Assembly: GCA_963920765.1 (NCBI GenBank) | Contig: OY987249.1 | Coordinates: 4,187,230 to 4,251,229 of the forward strand | Source: Ulota crispa | Lineage: Eukaryota; Streptophyta; Bryopsida; Orthotrichales; Orthotrichaceae | Direction: 5' to 3' | DNA: 64,000 bases | Shown: piece by piece, positions 59,315-64,000 of the stretch | Numbering within the stretch: the stretch's first letter is position 1 | Layout of the letters: each line of letters opens with the position of its first letter | Notes under the pieces: model-generated | Database searches by the model: none | What the model was told of the DNA's origin: nothing | The model's input: only the letters and a program-made list of their open reading frames with translations | Made by a program: the position numbers and the translations under genes

Positions 59315-61438
59315 AATTTATCATAGAAACATACTTACCTTCTATTTGGCAGTAGTTTGATAAGTAGGCTTCAAGGACATCATTTTGTTTTCTCATTACT
59401 ACTAAAATCTAGAGATATGTCATGCCAAGCAAGATCTCCATAAGTAAGGAATCCTAAATATGCATAAGAATGCCAAAAGCACATTCTTGGCCCAAAGTCC
59501 AATATATTAATCATGTTGTGGAAGATCTTCTTCCCCAACAAATTTTAATGCTACAATAAATTTTGTACTAAATCATGCACCGTCTTAGGTGATAAAAATT
59601 GATATAATTAAAACTCCTTGGCGATGAGTTTACACTTGTGGTTTCAAACAATTCACTTTGATGAAATAAGAAAGAGAATTTTTACTCGGTGGATTTGATT
59701 GAACTTGTTTGCATTATAAGTGCAAACCTTCTATAAGTAAATCACCATACATTGATGATGTATGAAAATGTGGTTTATGAACTTTTCATTTGAGTTGTTA
59801 TTCACATTTTGGAGTTGTTGCATTTCAAAAACACATGCTAGTATGACTTTCTACCACTATTAAAGCTTACAGCACATGGTGAATTTAATGGAATTAATAA
59901 AGGAGAAGTTTTTAGATTTTCATTACTTGTCTTTTCTTAGTTTTTTTAATATCAATTGGCGCTTGTTACAATACACATTTACAATTAGAATTGTTGTGAA
60001 CTCCAAAATTGATTGAAGGTGTGATATTATAGAGGTCAAATGTGATATTAAAAACGCCACTATGATTCAGCAATATGATTTTATACATGTTTTTGTATTT
60101 CAAACAAAGGAACTTTGTTAACCCCTCACCGCCCATTGATGTTCCCAAGTATCTTGGAATGTGCTTTTGGATGAACAGAATGGCAACATTTTGATAAGTT
60201 GCATCATTTAAAAAAATTGTAATCGTACAAATTCAAACAAGATATGTTAGAGATCATATAGGATAAGAAAACATAACAATATCACTTATGGATTAAAAAA
60301 TTAAAAGATTTGATCACGTGGGTGTTAAAACTATGAAAGTGATTTGAAATCTTTCAATCCTCTTTTCACATCTCAAATTTAAAAACAAGGATATCAAAAA
60401 AATATATGAGTATGTAAAGTACAACATGTGTAATCCCAATCAATTTAGAGCTTCTTAAAATCTACTCTATAACTTTTTAAATGAAGTTTCTAATATGATT
60501 ATTCACTATTTGGAGTTGTTGCATTCAAAAAACACATATTTGACTAAAATTACCCAAAACATTCCCAATAACTAGACTAGCTCTTTTCCAATGTCATTCC
60601 TAAACTTAATTAAATTTGATACCAAAATGCATTTATTCAATATTGAGAATACATTGGATAGCATTGAAACGTGAATTTAATGCATTTCTATTGTTTTTAT
60701 ATAGCTCTAGTTATTTGATTATTTTAAGATAAATATAGCATAATATAAACCCAACATTATTGTCTAAGCCTTTGTCATGTTGAAGTTAGTTCAATACATT
60801 CTTGAATTTTTGTAAACCTAGTTTTAGTACAAGTAACAAAGTTCAATTGGTATTGGGATGACTAAGGTAGCAACACCTCTCTCCATGAGTGTCCCTATTG
60901 GTATTGCCCTTTGCACGCCAAATCTGTGTTACCAACTAACAAATATTTAAAAAATTGGTTATGGGCAACTAACATGATAATTTTGAATGCCCCATCTCAC
61001 TATTTAAGAACTCTTCAAATTAGTATTATGAGCAAATGAGCACACTAAAGACTTCACTAAATGTCTTCTTTAGCATCTCCTACACAAAATTAAACATTTT
61101 TAATAATTTTGGACTTTGAAAAATCTTTGTGATCAAATGCTTGCAATTGGAACTTAAAAAATTAATGCCAATATTTTAAACTTCCTCTTCTTTACTTAAC
61201 ACTATTATTTTTTCAAAGTTCATCAATTGATCAATTGGTTTTCCTATTCCAAAAACCTTAGTTTCACGCTTATGGGTGTTGCTATCTTACAAGAATCAAG
61301 GCATTTTTTTTTGACAAAAGGAAGCCAAGTGGCAACAGATTTGTCAAACTTGGACAAATGTGAGCTCATCCCTCTAATTACTATCCACTAGCATCTCAAC
61401 ATCTGTGATCTAGCAAAAAGTATCAAGCCCAAGAAAAA
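59315..61438. other. Very AT-rich spacer, no gene seen
   Basis: No coding pattern. A short segment (TTTGGAGTTGTTGCATT, then AAAACACAT) occurs twice, near 59811 and 60510, hinting at an old dispersed repeat. Confidence 0.5.
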
Positions 61439-61851
61439 GGGCATTGATACGTGTACCACACCCTTTGAACTACTGTACCACACCCCCGGGGTATTTTTTA
61501 GATTTCTTCCATCAAAAAGCTGAATTTGAGAATTTTGAATTCATATTTGGATTGAGAGATCATGATTTAGTCTAGAACCATTAAAAAAGTTGCAATTCAA
61601 CAACGCCCAATGAAAAAGCTTATTTTTTTTTACAAACAAAAGTAAAAATAACACTTTTCTCCCTAACTAAACTTTCTCATTGGGTGTTGTTGAATTGCAA
61701 CTTTTTTAATGGTTCTATGCTAAATCATGATCTCTAAGTCCAAATCTAAATTCCAAATTTTCAAATATGGTAGAAATCTAAAATATACCCCAAAGTGTGG
61801 TACAGTAATTCACAGGGTAGTTCAAAGGGTGTGGTACACATATCAATTCCC
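61439..61851. mobile_element. MITE family C (foldback), copy 2
   Basis: Ends GGCATTGATACGTGTACCAC and GTGGTACACATATCAATTCC. Same inner arms as copy 1, plus a TTTGAACTACTGTACCACAC segment near each end that copy 1 lacks at its left end. Lies about 620 bp upstream of the RRP12-like start. Confidence 0.85.
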
Positions 61852-62469
61852 AAAAAAAAATGCCCTGATAGGACTGCATCAAAATCAATTCTTGGGAAAA
61901 AAACTTTTGAGAGGGGAAAAAGTAATTAGAAAAAGGTAACATATGAACCTGGTGTTGAGAAGAATCTGCTTCAGGCGGCTCTTAGGGCTGGGACATTTTG
62001 TATAGGGCAATGCTCAAGGAGGAGGGGATTGCGAGAAGAAAAGTGCCAACGAGGAGGCGCTTTTTTTCTCGCAATCCCCAACGACAAAGGCATTGCGCAA
62101 CATAAATCACAAGCAAAAAAGATAAGAAATTGAGAATGAAAGTTGAAACCGGATGAAAAAATAGTAATGCTGTATACAAGAACCTGCAAAATCGGGCATT
62201 ATGCTGACGAACGCACCCCGCAAATGAACGGCAGGAATTCTGAGAATGGTTTACGCTACTTTTGTTGCAGCAGTTGGCGGCGGAGGGTTTAATGCAAAAC
62301 CCTTGGAGACGGGCAGGTTCTGTCGCCGACCTTACTTGGACACGCAAGTCCGGAGCCAATTCTTTCTATCGAATTAGGTCAAAATTTCTCCAGCAATTCT
62401 TGAGGATTTGCGCAGAATTGACTCCGGACTGAGCACCATCGCTTTGGGAGGGACGCAAGGTTTTTGGCG

Positions 62470-64000
62470 ATGGATTTAGTGATGGCGGAAGACGATGACA
62501 TGTGCGCGGTGCTCATGGCGCGGTTCGGAAACTCGCAGGCGCCAGAGCACAAGCATTTGTGTGCGGTGGTGCAGGCGATGGCAGAAGTGTTGCGAGAGCA
62601 GTCGTTGGATCCGACGCCGACTGCGTATTTCGCCGCGACCATGAGTTGTTTGGATCGCCAGGCGGCAAGTGGCACCGCTCACAACGAGGCTGTAACGACC
62701 GCCTTGTGCACTTTTCTCGCCATGGTGCTGCAGAAAACTCCTGCCTCAGTAATTAGGTCAAAGAGCGATGCGGCTCTGAAGCTTTTGGTAGAACTGATTG
62801 GAGCGGACTCCCAGAGTGCTAGCACTGTGAAGCCTGCGTTGTCTTGTTTGGAGATAGTGATTCGGGGCGCGGATACGTCCAACTGGCCTGTGATTGCGCC
62901 GGCTTTCAATTGCCTTCTTAGGTTTTCTCTGGATCAGCGTCCCAAGGTTCGCAAACGGGCGCAATTATCAATGACGGAGGTTCTCTCTAGCCTTCAAGGT
63001 ACTCATGCCCTAGGAATTGCAAGCGAGGTCGTGTTCAATCTCTTTGAACGGTCCCTTAATTCGGTGAAGACGCAGACGAATTCTTCGACTGGCGCCGTTG
63101 AGGTTTTGCACATGCTCGGTGCTTTGAAGCAATTGCTACCGGTCTTGTCGGTGAAAGCGATTGGTCGCGTTTTACCACATTTAGCTCAACTTCATGAGCT
63201 TCAACAACCTATGGTGACACGAAGCGTTTTGGATACTTTGCAAGCGCTTTGTATGTATTCAAGTGCTGAGATTCCATCTCCCGTGTTGGGGGAAATTTTG
63301 GTTCGATTAGGGGGCACTTTAGTCAGTGGCGAGAAGCGCAGTTCAGTAGATGAGGTTACAGTGGTCACACGGATATTACAGCATGGTTGTCAAAAGCTCT
63401 GGAAGTCCGACAGAGGTTTATGCGTTACAAAGTTGCCCGGTGTTTGCCATTCCTTGACTGGACTATTGGCTTCAGAGCAAGAGGAGATAGTGTTTGCTGC
63501 AGCAGAGAGTATGCGTAATCTGATTGAGAGCTGCATTGATGAAGCCATGATTCAGCAAGGAGTGACACAACGACGATTGCACGGTGAAGAGCAAAAGCGG
63601 AAGGGAGCTTTGACTCCTATGGAGCGGATATGTGTTACTGTGGAGAGCTCGTTGGGATATCAGTACAGCACTTCCTGGGACATGTCCTTGCATGTTGTAG
63701 CTGCCCTCATTGATAAATTAGGAGAATCATCAGCTCTGTTGATGTCAAGCACAGTGACTACACTTGGTGATCTTCAGAATTTACCTGACGACGATATGGC
63801 TTGCCGCAAGCAGCTCCACAGTACACTTGGGTCTGCAGTGGCTGCTATGGGCCCAGATAAGTTTTTGGCGATACTCCCGTTGGAGATGGATGGTTCTAAT
63901 CTCACAGATTCTAGGGTTTGGCTTCTTCCTATTTTGAAGCAGCATGTCGTGGGGGCACGCCTTCAATCTTACCAAGAAACTCTTGTACCGCTGGCCACTC
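62470..64000 (+). CDS. RRP12-like ribosome biogenesis protein, 5' part (runs off the window)
   Basis: Open without a stop from ATG 62470 (MDLVMAEDDDMCAVLMARFG) to the window edge, at least 510 codons in one exon. An in-frame TGA lies about 55 bases upstream with no ATG between, so the start is well supported. RRP12 is a nucleolar HEAT-repeat protein needed for export and maturation of pre-ribosomal subunits. The N-terminus (HKHLCAVVQAMAEVLRE, PTPTAYFAATMSCLD) resembles plant RRP12-like proteins. Helical HEAT-like repeats follow. From about residue 395 comes the start of the NUC173 domain (WDMSLHVVAALIDKLGE, MGPDKFLAILPLEMDG, RVWLLPILKQHVVGARL). Plant RRP12-like proteins exceed 1000 residues, so about half is missing to the right. 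Confidence 0.9.
   Translation, partial: MDLVMAEDDDMCAVLMARFGNSQAPEHKHLCAVVQAMAEVLREQSLDPTPTAYFAATMSCLDRQAASGTAHNEAVTTALCTFLAMVLQKTPASVIRSKSDAALKLLVELIGADSQSASTVKPALSCLEIVIRGADTSNWPVIAPAFNCLLRFSLDQRPKVRKRAQLSMTEVLSSLQGTHALGIASEVVFNLFERSLNSVKTQTNSSTGAVEVLHMLGALKQLLPVLSVKAIGRVLPHLAQLHELQQPMVTRSVLDTLQALCMYSSAEIPSPVLGEILVRLGGTLVSGEKRSSVDEVTVVTRILQHGCQKLWKSDRGLCVTKLPGVCHSLTGLLASEQEEIVFAAAESMRNLIESCIDEAMIQQGVTQRRLHGEEQKRKGALTPMERICVTVESSLGYQYSTSWDMSLHVVAALIDKLGESSALLMSSTVTTLGDLQNLPDDDMACRKQLHSTLGSAVAAMGPDKFLAILPLEMDGSNLTDSRVWLLPILKQHVVGARLQSYQETLVPLAT

Overview
This is nuclear DNA of a land plant. Spliced protein genes with GT..AG introns, a Ty3/gypsy-type LTR retrotransposon, many small inverted-repeat elements and plant gene families (P-class PPR, cis-prenyltransferase, tocopherol-cyclase-like, RRP12-like) all point that way. 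Decayed piggyBac, Plavaka-type and pogo/Tigger-type transposases plus a SWIM-domain repeat family resemble what I know from bryophytes, lycophytes or ferns more than seed plants. That placement is inference, and I cannot name a genus.

Positions 1-38,000 are repeat-dominated. In order they hold: a broken unrecognised multi-exon gene (minus strand, 412-1464); a decayed Plavaka-like transposase (3506-7363); a decayed SWIM-finger transposase-like gene (8170-10803) followed by a regular 168-bp tandem array (about 10970-12180); a full-length but nonsense-riddled piggyBac transposase (14943-17375); and a pogo/Tigger-type transposase pseudogene (minus strand) split by a young 10.6-kb Ty3/gypsy retrotransposon. 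That retrotransposon (19882-30452) has two 2160-bp LTRs with only two differences seen and a CCGC target duplication. Several inverted-repeat elements lie between 34.4 and 37.4 kb.

Positions 38,000-64,000 are richer in genes: an F-box gene (38090-39124, plus), a stranded MYG1-like exon (40175-40346, plus), a tocopherol-cyclase-family gene with an acidic N-terminal tandem-repeat region (40991-44603, minus), a PPR gene (48412-51804, minus), a cis-prenyltransferase gene (54318-57709, minus) and the 5' part of an RRP12-like gene running off the right edge (62470-64000, plus). For the three spliced genes I worked out exon joins by hand; every join keeps frame and has GT..AG ends. Small MITE-like elements of at least four families sit between and inside these genes, two in PPR introns and two in cis-prenyltransferase introns.

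The genes do not form a pathway cluster. Two likely encode organelle proteins (PPR RNA binding, polyprenyl chain synthesis), one a tocopherol-cyclase relative and one a ribosome-biogenesis factor. Several start codons below differ from the longest open frame because the frame's first codon is GTG or TTG rather than ATG. I saw no rRNA, complete tRNA gene or CRISPR array.
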